From contig CM035324.1 in NCBI GenBank assembly GCA_000497125.2, forward strand, positions 516,651 to 580,650: a stretch of DNA of 64,000 bases. The letters are read 5' to 3'. Position 1 is the first letter of the stretch, and every line of letters begins with the position of its first letter. Source of the stretch: Spironucleus salmonicida (lineage: Eukaryota; Fornicata; Diplomonadida; Hexamitidae). Below are positions 1-11,900 of the stretch, piece after piece. The notes beneath the pieces were generated by a model. The model saw only the letters and a program-made list of their open reading frames with translations, was not told the DNA's origin and did no database searches. Both the position numbers and the translations under genes were made by a program.

Positions 1-630
1 ACAGGCATCCTTAGCAGTGTTGCACGAAGCGCAATTCTACACAAATCCGCATTTGCAGGCGGAATCAAGTCCTTCAGCACAAACCGTGGCTACTCCGTCC
101 TTGCAGTAGTTACCATCGGCCATACCCTCACATAGTACTGTGCATGTACCGTGAATTGTAGTAATATGCGTACTCCCATCGCACGCGTTGCAGAACGTCG
201 CCGATGAGCAAATATCACATTTATCACCACACTTCACGCACCTTTTTAAGGATATCTGGCAAAATGTCGAACCTTGGTCCTTGCAGTCGTCATTGGTATT
301 GCAGATTCTGACGCATGTGCCACCTTCCATTGTGAACCCATCGGCGCATTTCTGACATGAACTAAAAGCTGTGCATTCGCCACAGCCCTTTGCGCAGGAA
401 TCGCAGAAATTGTTGTTCAGGAAAGCGCCAGGGAGACATTTTGAACAAGAAGTACCTGTGCATACTTTGCAGTTTGTGATAACTGAATTATCCTCGCAGT
501 AGCAGCCTTAGCCGAATTTCATATCTGCGGTACAGGGAATACAGCTAACTGAAGCAGTATCTGTAGCTGGACAGAAATTACCAGCTTTACAGGTTACATC
601 TGTTCTTGTACAGGTGCCTGTGGCTGCCAT
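1..630 (-). CDS. Cysteine-rich membrane protein paralogue, 3' end beyond the window
   Basis: Read with TAA/TAG as Gln, this frame is open from an ATG at 630 to the left edge, so the C-terminus is missing. About 210 residues are visible, starting MAATGTCTRTD, with regular CxxC pairs and the block KCGDKCDICSS that also occurs in CRP-B of the array. In-frame TAA (in FGQGCYC) and TAG (in GFVQNCASC) lie where paralogues have ordinary residues, so they read as Gln. No hydrophobic N-terminal segment is visible. By comparison with CRP-B, the missing part should hold a membrane helix and a Lys/Arg tail. The family resembles diplomonad surface proteins; its role here is inferred. The ATG is preceded by TTAAAA. 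Confidence 0.8.
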
Positions 631-1186
631 TTTTAATTTAAAGATTGAAAGTATTATGAATAATGCAGCACATTGTTTAGTTTATTAGTTTCACTAATAA
701 CAATATTAATTATTTTTAATATATATTTAATTATCTCCCCAGTAAAAATTGTATATAGTAAAACTTATCTAATTATTTCTCAGTAGAAAAACAGTTTTTT
801 CTTGCATATTTCGCATTTTTACGGCGATTAATCATCGTATAGCCAACAGATTAAAAGCTTTTAAAATAATGTAAATAGAATATTGATATTATATAGTGAA
901 ATGTGAGGTCTCTTTACAACTAAAATTAGGAGGTAAGCCCTGACGAGTTTATCACTACGTTATTTTAAGTATTAAGGTTGATTCATGATTTATTGTGACT
1001 TATTTATCTGTTATTCTTGATTGACTTAACTAAGGTAAAACTACATGCGAAGCCAGGAAACTGACATAATCTAACTAATTGTAGCTATTATTGACGTGGT
1101 AAACAAGCCTCCCACGCTGTTATACCGAATATTTTAGTTACCAAAATACGTAATACAAGCACTAAAATTTGATGAATAGTTCAGGC
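631..1186. other. AT-rich intergenic stretch
   Basis: About 550 bases of AT-rich sequence between the partial CRP gene and the CRP pseudogene. I see no cysteine-rich frame, RNA gene or repeat here. The part next to 630 should contain the promoter of the leftmost gene. Confidence 0.6.
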
Positions 1187-2042
1187 TCACGTCCTAGCCT
1201 TCTTTACAAAGTAATATACCAATCCGCTGCCAACAGCCCCACCAACTACCAAAACGCCTGCCCCAATTCCTGCAATGGCTCCTCTACCAATTTTGTTCAC
1301 ATCTGCAGATTTTTCTTCTGACCAGCACATGTTACCTATAGCTTTATATCCAACTGCACAGTTTCTGCATTTTCCATTATTGTCCTCCATAACATTTGGC
1401 AAACATGCATCACAGCTATTCTTTGCAGTATTGCAAGAAGCACAGTTTCGAGCAAATCCGCATTTGCAGGCAGAATCAAGGCCTTCAGCGCAGGGCGTGG
1501 CTACACAGTCCTTGCAGTAATTTCCGTCATTCACATTCTTACAAATTCCAGTGCAAGTTCCATAAATTGTTGTAGTATAATTAACTCCTCGTAGCCGTTG
1601 CAGAACGTCGCTGAGGAGCAAATTGAACAATTATCAGCACATTTTCATATTTATTTTAGGAAATATCACAGTATTTAGAAACTTCGTCGTCGTAATTTTT
1701 ATTGCAACCACATGTCTTGACGCAATCCTTATTATGCATTGTGGACCCAGCGGCGCACTTCTAGCAGGAGTTTTTATCGGTACATTCGGCGCGACCTTTT
1801 GAGCAGTTAGAGCAGACGTTTGTAATGAGATAGGAGCCCGGGAGGCAGGTGGTGCAATTTTATCCGTTGCATTCCTTGGAATTTGTGGTAACAGAGCCAT
1901 TCTTGCAGTAGCAGCCTTGGTCGAATTTCATGTTTTCTTAGCAAGGAGTGCAATTTACGGTTACAGTATCAGTAGCTGGGCAGAAGTGACCGGCTTTGCA
2001 CTTTGTGTTAAGTTTGGTGCATGTGCCTGTCGTGGATATTTT
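1187..2042 (-). pseudogene. Degraded cysteine-rich membrane protein gene
   Basis: This is a paralogue of CRP-B that no longer forms one frame. The 3' part (1187 to about 1580) is intact and ends in NMCWSEEK, a membrane helix rich in Gly, Ala and Val, and the tail YYFVKKART before TGA at 1187. The 5' part is recognisable (CPATDT, FDQGCYCKNG, TTCLPGSYL). The two are separated by about two frameshifts around 1580-1650, where the CADNCSICSSATFCNG block lies in a third frame. At the expected start (about 2040) the codon is ATA rather than ATG. Its TAA and TAG codons agree with use as Gln before decay. It could still act as a donor for gene conversion. Confidence 0.7.
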
Positions 2043-2495
2043 GCTATTTTACAGGTCCAGGGAATAGATAAGATGATAAATAGGATAGTTTCTTTGTTTT
2101 GCAAGGAAAAGTATCTTGTTATATTTTATATATACTCAAACATATATTTGGAAATGTTACTTAAATTTGTTAATTATCATTTAATATAGGTTCATAAAAA
2201 TAGTATTATGAGACTTTAGTTTTTGTTAATAGTATTATTAGCAGAAATAAATAACTAAGATGCAAAAATCGTAAAATTTATAAATATATTAGTAATACCC
2301 ATTAATTCTATCTCAAGCATCTTCATAGAAATCAACAAATCCTTCTTGCTGCAGAACCCCAATTAGTTATAACTATATAACTCAAATCCGTTCATGTAGT
2401 TTATACTATAAAATGAAGTAAGTACCCGCCTGAGCTTTACCCACCATATTTACCTAGCAAAATTATTTAACTTCTCCTCATCAGTTACAATTTTA
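2043..2495. other. AT-rich spacer to the left of the array
   Basis: AT-rich, with no gene seen. It has no counterpart upstream of CRP-A in units 1-3, so it marks unique flank to the left of the tandem array, whose homology begins at about 2496. Confidence 0.6.
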
Positions 2496-3272
2496 TCACT
2501 TCTTCCCCTTCCTAACAAAATAGTAAGCCAATCCGCCCCCAACTGCCCCAACAACCAGCAACACCCCAATAACGATTCCCGTCACTGCCCCGCCGCTCAA
2601 ATTCTGGGTATTAACTTCCGGTTCGGGAACTACCGGCTCGGGAGCAGGTGGTACAGGTACCTCACCTGCTACCACCTCGTCCTTAGTGCAGATTTTTCCT
2701 ACCATGACGAGGCCATCTGCGCACTCCGAACACTTCCCGTCTGCGCCAATTTTCATGTTTTTCAGGCACAAGCTGCAGCTTTTCGCATCATTGGAACACT
2801 GAGCACAGTTTTTAGGCCCCTCACACACGCACTAGGAAGTGGAATTCCGATTGCATTGCTATGTATCGGAGATTGAGCAGTAGTAATAATTCATATTCGT
2901 GTTGCAACGCTACGCGCACTGGCCATCTATCAAGGTTGTGGGCTTGTCGCTAGAGTCATCGCAAGCCGCACAAAATTTGAAAGAGGTGCAGGTGTTACAG
3001 CCCTTGGCGCAGCGCTTGCAGGTTTTACTGGTGCCGTCACAGAACCCGGAGCCTTTGTCACGGCACTCCTTGTTCGTGGTGCACGTATCTTCTGCCGGCT
3101 CCGAAGGTACGGGATCGCTTGGGTCATATTTATCGGCTGGACTCTCGCTCTGCTGGTGGGGGGCGCAGAGTCCTTGGGAGAGGTGGTATCCGGGTGTGCA
3201 GGCGGTGCATACCTCGTTGTCGCAGGATGCGCAGTTGGGGGTGGTTTTGGTGCATATTACGGAATCTGTCAT
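2496..3272 (-). CDS. CRP-A, cysteine-rich membrane protein, unit 0
   Basis: A 258-residue protein with TAA/TAG read as Gln. The start is the ATG at 3272 (MTDSVICTKTTPNCASC), chosen over an ATG 11 codons upstream because unit 1 has only the inner one. The order is: N-terminal CxxC block (1-35); a spacer rich in Ser, Pro and Asp (about 36-60); a second Cys-rich block with KRCAKGCNTCTSFKFC (about 75-105); a third ending CSECADGLVMVGKIC; a proline-rich stalk (VPVPPAPEPVVPEP); a membrane helix (about 230-252); and the tail YYFVRKGKK. No N-terminal signal sequence is visible. In-frame TAG at 2910-2912 and TAGs near 2833 and 2860 read as Gln. The stalk is longer than in units 1-3. A surface role is inferred from family resemblance. 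Confidence 0.85.
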
Positions 3273-4740
3273 TTTGGTTAATACGTAATTATAAAAATTA
3301 GGCAATATAGTAAGCCTTTTAGTTTTTAGTTTTTAATATGTGATAATATATAAATAAAAACGTAAATAAAATCATTCTAAAAATAAAATATATCGTCGTG
3401 GATGAGTAATAGCCTTAAATGCAATAATTTGGATAATGTACTTAATTCGCTTCAAATGTGTTTATACAAACATCATGAAAACTAGCATACTGCAAATATA
3501 AGTTAGCGTGCTTTTAAGTAAAGGTAATATAAGTACATTATAGTATTGATTCGAAATATAGGAGAGAACAAAGTTAAAGCTAATATTTTTGATATGATTA
3601 AGTATAACATCCGAATCATATATTATTTTCTAAAATTTGGTTTCGACCTGTTTCCACTAGTCATAAATAGTGCTAGTGAATGAGAACCGAGAATAGCTGC
3701 AACTGCCTTGCTTAGATAGTGAGGCCGTGCCTGGTGTTGGACACATGACTTAGCCTATCTACAATATCGAATAGGAGTACCAGGTTAAAGAATGCGATAC
3801 TGTCCTACCAATTAGGATCCATTCTGCCTGCTCTAGGTAGACTCACCGGAGTCCTACTAGCATGGCCCATGGCCCAATACAAAGGTGCTATCCTATTGAC
3901 TTTCTACTTTGACGTACCTACTGCTCTGCATGGTTTAGTGTGGTTACTTTTAGGTGGTGCCATAACTTCCCTACAGCGCGCCCCTTCTACCAGTACAGCT
4001 GCTCTACCCGGGATATCCTTCCTAACAAACTACCTATACCGTGCTTACATTAGTTAGAGTCATCAATCGCAAATTTAAAACCTACCAAATACTAAAGTTC
4101 AAATATAACTTCGCTAGCAACTGCAGTAAAATACGGATACTAATATACCCATAGCATGCAAAGTAACCATGTAATAGATTCTAATTTCTAGGCTTAATGT
4201 GCACACTATGCGCATTCCATGCGAAATAGGACCACGACATATGAGTTAGCGCCTCTCGTTCTAGCTACTCTTCTTTCATGATAGTATTGCTAGCATGTAT
4301 TTCTCTATATATATAAATCTGCTAAAATATAGAATCAGCATCGTCAAATACATTTACATCATTTTGAAACTTTCGATATTTTATCATTCACGATGCGGAC
4401 AGTAAAATGTTCAAAACTCAAAAAAATCGAAAATTCAAAAATAACAAATTTATTGGGCAGGGACGAGTAACTACTACTAAACTTAATATTTGATCGCAAC
4501 AAACTAACCTTATTCAACCATTAATTCTGCTATTTCAGATCATACTGGTAATCATTACGCCTTATAGTGCTTTATGCAGAATTAAGTTGCAAGAAAATTA
4601 AAGCTAATAGTTTAAATTTCCATCTTGAAGCAACTGCAAAGATTTTCTAGTTCTGCATACATTTATAAGAAATACTTACTTATCAGCAAGAAGAGTTACC
4701 TTAAGGGATCACTAAACCGCGACTAATCCTCCAAACATAT
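3273..4740. other. Spacer with a GC-richer island, unit 0
   Basis: AT-rich DNA with a GC-richer island at about 3680-4060, kept almost unchanged in all four units (15717-17150, 28281-29750, 40856-42320). The island's plus strand encodes a hydrophobic stretch (MAQYKGAILL onward, 3869-4057; MAQFKGAILL in units 1 and 2). It has no plausible start upstream, and its continuation is not frame-conserved between units. I recognise no gene. Confidence 0.4.
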
Positions 4741-6690
4741 AATTATTTTCGATGTGCAGCCCGCAATTCCTGCAGTCCACCTTGCCTTGCTTAATTACGA
4801 CGAATTCATAAATTTCATACGGCCTTTTGTGTATCCAGCCACTTTACATATCCTATGAATTCGCTATCCCCATACCAATAATTGGCCAGAACCTTGCCTC
4901 AAAGCCTGCACCCTGTCCCTATAATTGTTGTGTAGCGTTCTCATTACAGGAGAACATTCGGTGCATTCCCTGCAGCACCAGGAGCTACCTGGTATTTTGT
5001 ATGTTAGAATGTGCCCTTGGATCATGGTTTATCCTATGTTATTTATTATTTAGCGGCACTGACTGACTCTTGCAGTTATCTGAAACTTCCGTGCAGATGT
5101 AGCAAGTCCCCATAAATTTGCTTAGCACGCTTCGTATTTAGTATGGTGAGCAGCGCCATAGGCAGTGCAGGTTGTATGGGTTAACTTCCGTTCATCTTTA
5201 GAAAAGTATAGCTTTTGCACTGGAGAGGAACTATTTGAATAGGTTTTGCGGCTTGCAGAGATGGAAACTCATCATCGCAGTTTTTATAGCGAATGTAACA
5301 GGTTGCAGGAATCGTTACAAATGCACGCTCCTTATATTAGTAAAAAGTTATCTCCGGATGCAACTCATGATGTTTAGATCACTGCATTGCATATTATGCA
5401 GTTTTCGGCGAATGCTTTACCAGTATCTATAGAGATACACTATTTCAGCACCAGAAGAAATTCACCAATGCGAGTTGAAGATATTATTGGTTAGAGAAAG
5501 CGCAGTTTAACACTTTTGATGCCATTTTTGCATCAACGCTTGGACATACAGAGCAACTGCACTAGCAGGTAGTTAGATCGCAACCGCGCCAGCGACTGGG
5601 AGTCTACTTCCCACATGACGAACACTCACTCCCCAGCTTTATGCTAATTCTGACAAAGCACGAGCCAGCTAGTGTCGGAAATACTTCCTTCCGATTCTAA
5701 CATTTAACAGGATTCTCCTTGTTGCATCAAGAGAAATTTTCATCAGGACCTATCTAAACCTTTAGAATGAGAGATTTCTTGTATAGACGTGAAATTACAT
5801 TCACAGGTATTTCAATCTTCGACATCGGCAGAGCGGTCTTGCAGTTTACGCACTCCTACCCAGCTAAGGCGTATTCAGCAGACCCAGAAATAGATGCTAG
5901 CAACACAAAGTACCCGCTGCGCCTGTTTTGCGGTTCATGTGCCTGCAATGCTCGGGCAGCAACTGGAACCTGTTTTACGCATTTCTGGCTCATCGCCCCA
6001 ACAACCCTCGCAATTCGAATCACTGTTGTCCTCTGCTTTGTAACATCGCTAACACTGCATTTCCCTCACTATAGGAAAGAGCTAATTGCAGGTTTCGCAG
6101 TTGCTCCCACCTGCCTGCAGGAACCATGCTGATACAATCGGCAGTTCAAGTACCTGCGGTTTCCGGTTGGGACGCAGAGGAATTCCTGGAATTCGCTTTC
6201 CAGCTTCTAGGATCAAGTTTCATCACAGTCACCACTATCAGAAACCGCTATCGGATTGCGGTCACCACAATCACGTTAATGCCTGTTTTGGAGCACCTAT
6301 TTTCAATCTGAAAACGTATCCGCGTTGAACGTTATACACGCATCGTTGCTAGAATAAACATCATAACCCCTGGAGCAGACCTTATTATAGTGCAACCCCG
6401 TCAGCACAGCCCTGCAAGTTTTAGGCCTCAGGAACTTTTAAAATTCTTAATACAACCTCTTCAAATATTCTGCAATAGCTGGTTTTACCAAAACTATCCA
6501 CGTCAGAAACTTGCCGTCCTAGCATTCCTATTACTCAATTTTAAGCCAACTAGCTCAATCTAAATTTTTTTTGGCGCTTGGTGAATTAATGTGTATTAGC
6601 AGATTTACCCAGGGTACTAAAAGTTTTGTGCGAGCTGCATTATATTGAAATACCTATCATCGTAAAAAGTACATTCCAAGTCACTACCGC
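4741..6690 (-). pseudogene. Relic cysteine-rich coding tract, unit 0
   Basis: No frame stays open, but short minus-strand pieces have the cysteine spacing of the CRP family. Examples are VDCRNCGLHIENNYMFGG (about 4720-4790), WCCRECTEC (about 4960) and SNCEGCWGDEPEMRKTG followed by CC (about 5950-6030). They sit in different frames, separated by TGA codons and indels. The tract looks like one or more CRP genes decayed beyond use. Unit 1 (17150-18900) has diverged further than units 2 and 3. Assignment to the CRP family rests only on cysteine pattern. Confidence 0.4.
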
Positions 6691-7604
6691 ATTCCTTGCA
6701 GCGATTTTCACCCGCCTCACATTTTCATATCTTAAGTTGTGAATTTAGCCGTATAATACGCACTATCATTGTATATTGCCTGTACCATAATTACTTGTAA
6801 TTGCGATACATTTGTTACAATTTTCAAATTTAACGCAAAATTAAGTAGTTTTATATTTATTATGTTCCCCGGATTCGTTTTTTTACAGGTTCATATATAG
6901 ATCGTATATTCCAGTAGGCTGGATTTATTTTGGAGTATTCTTATAATAGATGTAGGTTTCGTTGCATTTAGAGCATTTATTACTATTGTTGGGAAATAAT
7001 CCGTTTTAGCAAATTTTGTAGGTGGTCGCGTTCTTCCAAATTAGACAATTTTTATGGCAGACTGAACACAATTTATCAAACAAGAAAAAATCTTACATTT
7101 CGTACACGTGCTAGTGTTGCATTCTGAGCAATTTTGTTGGCAAGTATTGCATTAATTATCGGATAGTTTGAATTCCTCAAAACAAGCTGAGCAGCTTTTA
7201 TCATCAATACAGGTTTTGCAGTCATTCCTGCATTATATGCATTTAGCTTCGTCTCCTAAAAATCTATCTGGCTGGAATTTATCACATGCTGGATTAATTC
7301 CTCATTGAAGGCAGTTATCTGGACACTTTTTGCACGTATTTTCTTCCAACTTAAAACCGGATACGCATGTAAGACAATTAGAATCTGCATTAAAGGAAGC
7401 ACAGTTTGTAGAGCACTTTTTACAGAGGTTATTGTGAACCGAGTATCCCAGATTGCATTAATCACACGTTCTTCGACTATACAGCTAACATTCTGCACAA
7501 TTATAAACTCTGCATGCGGAACATGGTTTATTCCACATACTCCTGTCCAATTCACATACAAAGCCAATTGGGCATGTCTGACTCCAGCATATGTACTCTG
7601 ACAT
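6480..7604 (-). pseudogene. Degraded CRP gene (psi-CRP-D), unit 0
   Basis: An ATG at 7604 opens a frame starting MSEYICWSQTCPIGFVCE with dense CxxC pairs (CSACRVYNCAEC, CDQCNLGYSVH, CKKCSTNC). A TGA at 7302-7304 (codon 101) interrupts it. The same frame then continues with CIQCRNDCKTCIDDKSCSAC. A frameshift near 7085 moves the signal to another frame (LCSVCHKNCLIWKN, CSKCNETYIYYKN). Cysteine-rich remnants run on to about 6480. The TGA and the frameshift occur in all four units, so the decay predates the amplification. Units 2 and 3 have also lost the ATG. Confidence 0.65.
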
Positions 7605-8116
7605 TTTTGGAAAAGTGTCAGAAGATAAAGTATATAAATTTATAAATTAGTAGTGGTTAGTTTCTGAATAAGGTATTGTATATTGATTTTTCTTGCATGC
7701 ATATGTTACTAAATTACCGGTGAACAACTTTTTAAAATGGCTATATTTAGCAATAATTCACTATGGAGGAAACTTAAACTAGAAAATGATGTAGGTTACG
7801 AGATGATTTACTAATTATAAAAAATTATTATAATAATTGAATTATTTCGATATATCTTTTATATATAAATAATCATATAAGAGAAGATTAAGTGTGAGAA
7901 ACTACTTTATTAATACTGGAATATATTATAAGTCTATATAAAATATATAAGTTTGAAAAATTACACTTATACTATTATAAAAATTAAAAACTGAGTTAAA
8001 TTGTATTGTATAATATATGCAAAACATTACAACCTAACAGTCATTTTACTGAATTTGACAAGTAATATCATTAGTAAGATAAATTACTAAATTTCCTGAA
8101 TATAGACGGATTTCCA
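7605..8116. other. AT-rich spacer between psi-CRP-D and CRP-B, unit 0
   Basis: Very AT-rich (runs of TATATAAA type), nearly identical in all units. No gene was seen. It lies downstream of CRP-B and upstream of psi-CRP-D. Confidence 0.6.
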
Positions 8117-8971
8117 TCACTTTTTAGCCTTTTTAATTAAATAAAATGCCAGACAACTCCCAACTGCCCCAACGACCGCCAAAACACCAACCACGATACC
8201 CACAATCACCCCAGTACCAATTCTGTTGACCTCTCCAGATTTTTCGTCCGCCCAGCACATATCGCCAATAAATTTATATCCAACAGCACATGTATTACAG
8301 GCTCCGTTATTTCCCTTAACTACATTGGGCAAGCACGTCTCACAGGCATCCTTAGAGGTGGTGCACGAAGCGCAATTGAAAGCGAATCCGCATTAGCAAG
8401 CAGAATCAAGCCCCGCAACACAGGCCGTAGCCATTCCGTTTTTGCAATATTTTCCGTCTTCCATATCCTTACAAGTCGGTGTACATTATCCAGCTATCGT
8501 TGTTATATGAGTAGTCCCATCGCACGCGTTGCAGAACATCGCCGAAGAGCAAATATCACATTTATCACCACACTTCACGCACCTCTTTGAGGATATCTCG
8601 CAAAAGGTCGAACCATCATTATCGCAGTCATCATTGCTATTGCACACTTTGACGCATTTGCCACGTTCCATTACGAACCTATCAGCGCATTTCTCGCATG
8701 AATTGGATTTGGTGCATGCGCCACAGCCTTTTGAGCATTTCTTGCAGGCATTTCCACTGAGATAAGTGCCAAGGAGGCATGTTGAACAAGTAGTACCATT
8801 GCATTCCTGACAATTTGTTGTCACTATATTATCCTTACAGTGGCAGCCTTGACCAAAGGCAATCTCTTCTGTGCACGGTTTACAGGCAACTGTATTATGA
8901 TCGGTAGCTGGGCAAAAATGATTTGCCATACAGTTAGTGTCACGTTGAGTACATGTGCCAGGATCTGCCAT
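8117..8971 (-). CDS. CRP-B, cysteine-rich membrane protein, unit 0
   Basis: A 284-residue protein from ATG 8971 to TGA 8117, open only if TAA (8486-8488 and 8393-8395) is Gln. It begins MADPGTCTQRDTNC, with no visible signal peptide. Many CxxC pairs follow in a repeating layout: CQECNGTTCSTCLLGTYL, CKKCSKGCGACTKSNSCEKC, CVKCGDKCDICSS, then CTPTCKDMEDGKYC. A C-terminal block NMCWADEK-like (DMCWADEKSGEV) leads into a membrane helix of Gly, Val and Ala (about 252-277) and the tail FYLIKKAKK. The ATG follows TTTTTAAA. The protein is the same in unit 1. Probably a surface membrane protein; zinc or iron binding by the CxxC pairs is possible but not shown. Confidence 0.88.
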
Positions 8972-11900
8972 TTTAAAAATAGAATATGGTATTTCACCTG
9001 ATAATATGGAAGAAAAAGATATTGCATATTAAACTTCATGAGACATGCATATATATCACTTTACGTTATAATTTAAAACCAAACTCAAATATTTTTAGTT
9101 TGTGATTGGTATATAATGTCAAATATATTACACAAATATAAAAGAAACTTAACAAGACAAATATATTGAATTATATTTAACTGGGCGCTAGGACAACGAT
9201 CAGCAGCCCACAGTAAAGCGTGGTCCGCTCTTGCCCATTTTCCAATACTTCCACTCCAAAAATAGATTTAACATAATATTCCATTCCAATTATACAGCTC
9301 CACTCCAAATTAGTAAGCCACATTATTATAGACTCACTATCAGATTTAAACTAAGTCGGCCAACCAGCGTAAATTTCCTTTGGCGTTTGGGCCTCCCAAA
9401 GCCACTAAAAAGTTAGTTGGCACTGTCCAAATTGCGACCACTAAACATTGCCCAGCTACCTTTATCCCTGAGCGCAACCCCGCTGCACTGCCTTTCTTGG
9501 CATCGGCCATTGTGCCCATTACGTTACAGCATCAGAGTTTTTGACGCAGAACCGGCCCGAATATCATGCTTCTAGTATCAGTAAGTACGGAGGGGGATCT
9601 TGGCAGCCTTCTGTGAGATGGGCTTCGCGGGCTGGGACGCTATCCGGAGCTGCGATGGCCTGACTTAGTACCTCCAAGGTGCGTGGTGGACCACGATGGG
9701 CATATCAGCTGCTGCCCTGTATTGCGCTCCTGGAAAGTATCACCGTTAGCAAAATACTATTCTTACGCATGCCCAGCACACCAGATCGAGTACTAATGTG
9801 TTCATTCTACAGTTTCAGGGGACGTGTAAGAGGAGGAACGCGAGTGTGCAGCAGAGGTTGCAGAGGACATCGTAGCAGGGCGTAGCGATACCGGTGGCCT
9901 ATGTGTAGATAAGTGTACTGACTCCTGTAGCGGCATATCAGCGACGCTCACGGTATTCCCACTCGGAAAGTGTACTAGTGATGAGGCTCTGCATGCCCCA
10001 GCCAGGCAGCAATATGCAGCGAGGTCTGGTATTTAAAGGCCAGCTACGTCCCCATGCTTCCCAGAGCCTTCCGCATGAAGTTCCAGAACATATAACATTC
10101 CAGATTAAATATAAAATCCCTTCTATCTCAAGTTTACTTTCTCCAAAGTTAAGTATTATGCAGAGAGCCCGCCCGCCCTGCAGGATTTGCAGGTGCAGCG
10201 CGTCTAGCACCACCAGCTGACCCATTCAGGTAAAGCAAAATTATTAGTACTATCCATTCCCCGCTACAACTACCCTCCCATCACCACTCCAGTGCTAGAG
10301 GATCGGATCACGCTACCTACGCCTTTGCTGCACGGGCGTCGGACAGCAAGCTTTGGTACCACCTGCGGGGTACCTTCACGATGCAGTTTCGGCGAACGAG
10401 GATACTTGGTTGCGGGTATAACTATATAGTCCTGCACCTGGTTTCTTCCCTTCAGGCCGCACGCGAACCCTGAGCTAGTAGGGATTTGGTGGGAAAGCGC
10501 GGTGATGCCTGCACGCTCAGGCCCATGCAAAATGGTCCATCCTGCGCTGCTAGGCTTAAACTGAGTGGAGTTCCGCACTTAGGCGTTTACATTTGTAAAG
10601 GAACGCTCCACACTGGGGCGGAATGCCAAATCGATAGTGGGATAGCACCCTCTAGCATGGACTATGCCCAGCGCTGCAACCCACATCCCTCAAATTTCCA
10701 CAGAAAACCTCACTAGGCCATCGTCTGGCACTGAATCATCACGAATACCGGAGCCAGAGTTCACTGCCAGGAACAACCCGAGACAGGAGAGCTAGGCCGC
10801 GAGGAACATCACGTAATTGTCGTAGTCGTTCTCGGTGCTCGCCGTGAAGACGCTGGACCAGCAGCCAGGATGCCGGCGATGCCCGGTTGGTCTGGTACGC
10901 GAGGATCTGCATCGCCCCTTCGAGTCAATGGAGATTTGAAGGACTGCCAGAACACGACCTCTAGCCTGCTGCTAGTTATCACCAGCTACATGGTGTCGTT
11001 AGTGTACGTGCAAAGGTCGTCGAAGGCGCTGCGGACCCGGAGGGAAATCTTGTCGCTACTTGAGACGGCAATAACGGTCAAATAGATGCATTGTTTGACA
11101 CCTTACGCCCGCATGTAGAACGGCAACATATGTCCCAACTCGCGTCGCGCTAATTGCTCTAGGCGTACAGATTCATACTTTCTGTAAACACCCTGGACCG
11201 ATCTCTTGAGCTAGCAAAATATTCGTTTTCCCGTATGCTTCTAGCGAATACCCCGCAGTTACCAGAATAATTTGGTCCTAGTAGGTAAGCATTGAGATGA
11301 AGTCTGCAGCAACGCTATCTGCACTAATTACACACTCCGGATGACTGCTGAACTGATCATGGTCCAAATATACCTGTCCGGGTCAAATAGCGCGTAATGC
11401 TGGTTCTCTCGCCGCACGCCAATGAGCCGTCAGCTTACTGCCGTATTGCGTCTTAAATAACTATCGTCTCGACTCCGACAGTATCGTAAATAAGCCCACG
11501 CCAAATCTGTACTACAGACTAGTAGTAATAAATCAATTATAGTATAGCACGTTTTCTTTTCAATCTCGTCAACAATTTCCCTACATCGCAGCTAGCAACG
11601 GGTGACACGGTTGTGAACGTACGGCTTCTTGTATTCGCCAGCGTCGGTGCCTCACTCAAAGTCCCTAATGACGAGATTTGTAGTATTCTGCTAAAAGGTG
11701 ATCCTGGGGTGCAGTTTCGCATCCTCCGGCATCGTGCAGTCGTTCGGCGACAGCTCAAAAAATATCTTCTTGTCGCCTTGGATCGCAGAATAGGAGAAGG
11801 CCAGGTTGCTCCAGTAGGAGGAGACGTCCGCTATCGGGTACTTAATCTGGTTCAGAGTTCCCCGGTAGTCGCCTGCCTTCTGGATTTTTACTACGTACTC

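Noticed and set aside
3869-4858. Plus-strand run of 330 codons without TGA, hydrophobic at its start
   Set aside because: Unit spacing changes by one base between its two ends (3869 to 28876 is 25007; 4827 to 29835 is 25008), so the frame is not kept, and unit 1 is rewritten here. With only TGA as stop, runs of this length are expected by chance in an array of this size.
10270-10700. Minus-strand run of about 150 codons starting MWVAALGIVH
   Set aside because: No recognisable domain; low information when TGA is the only stop; unit 3 carries indels at 48074 and 48120.
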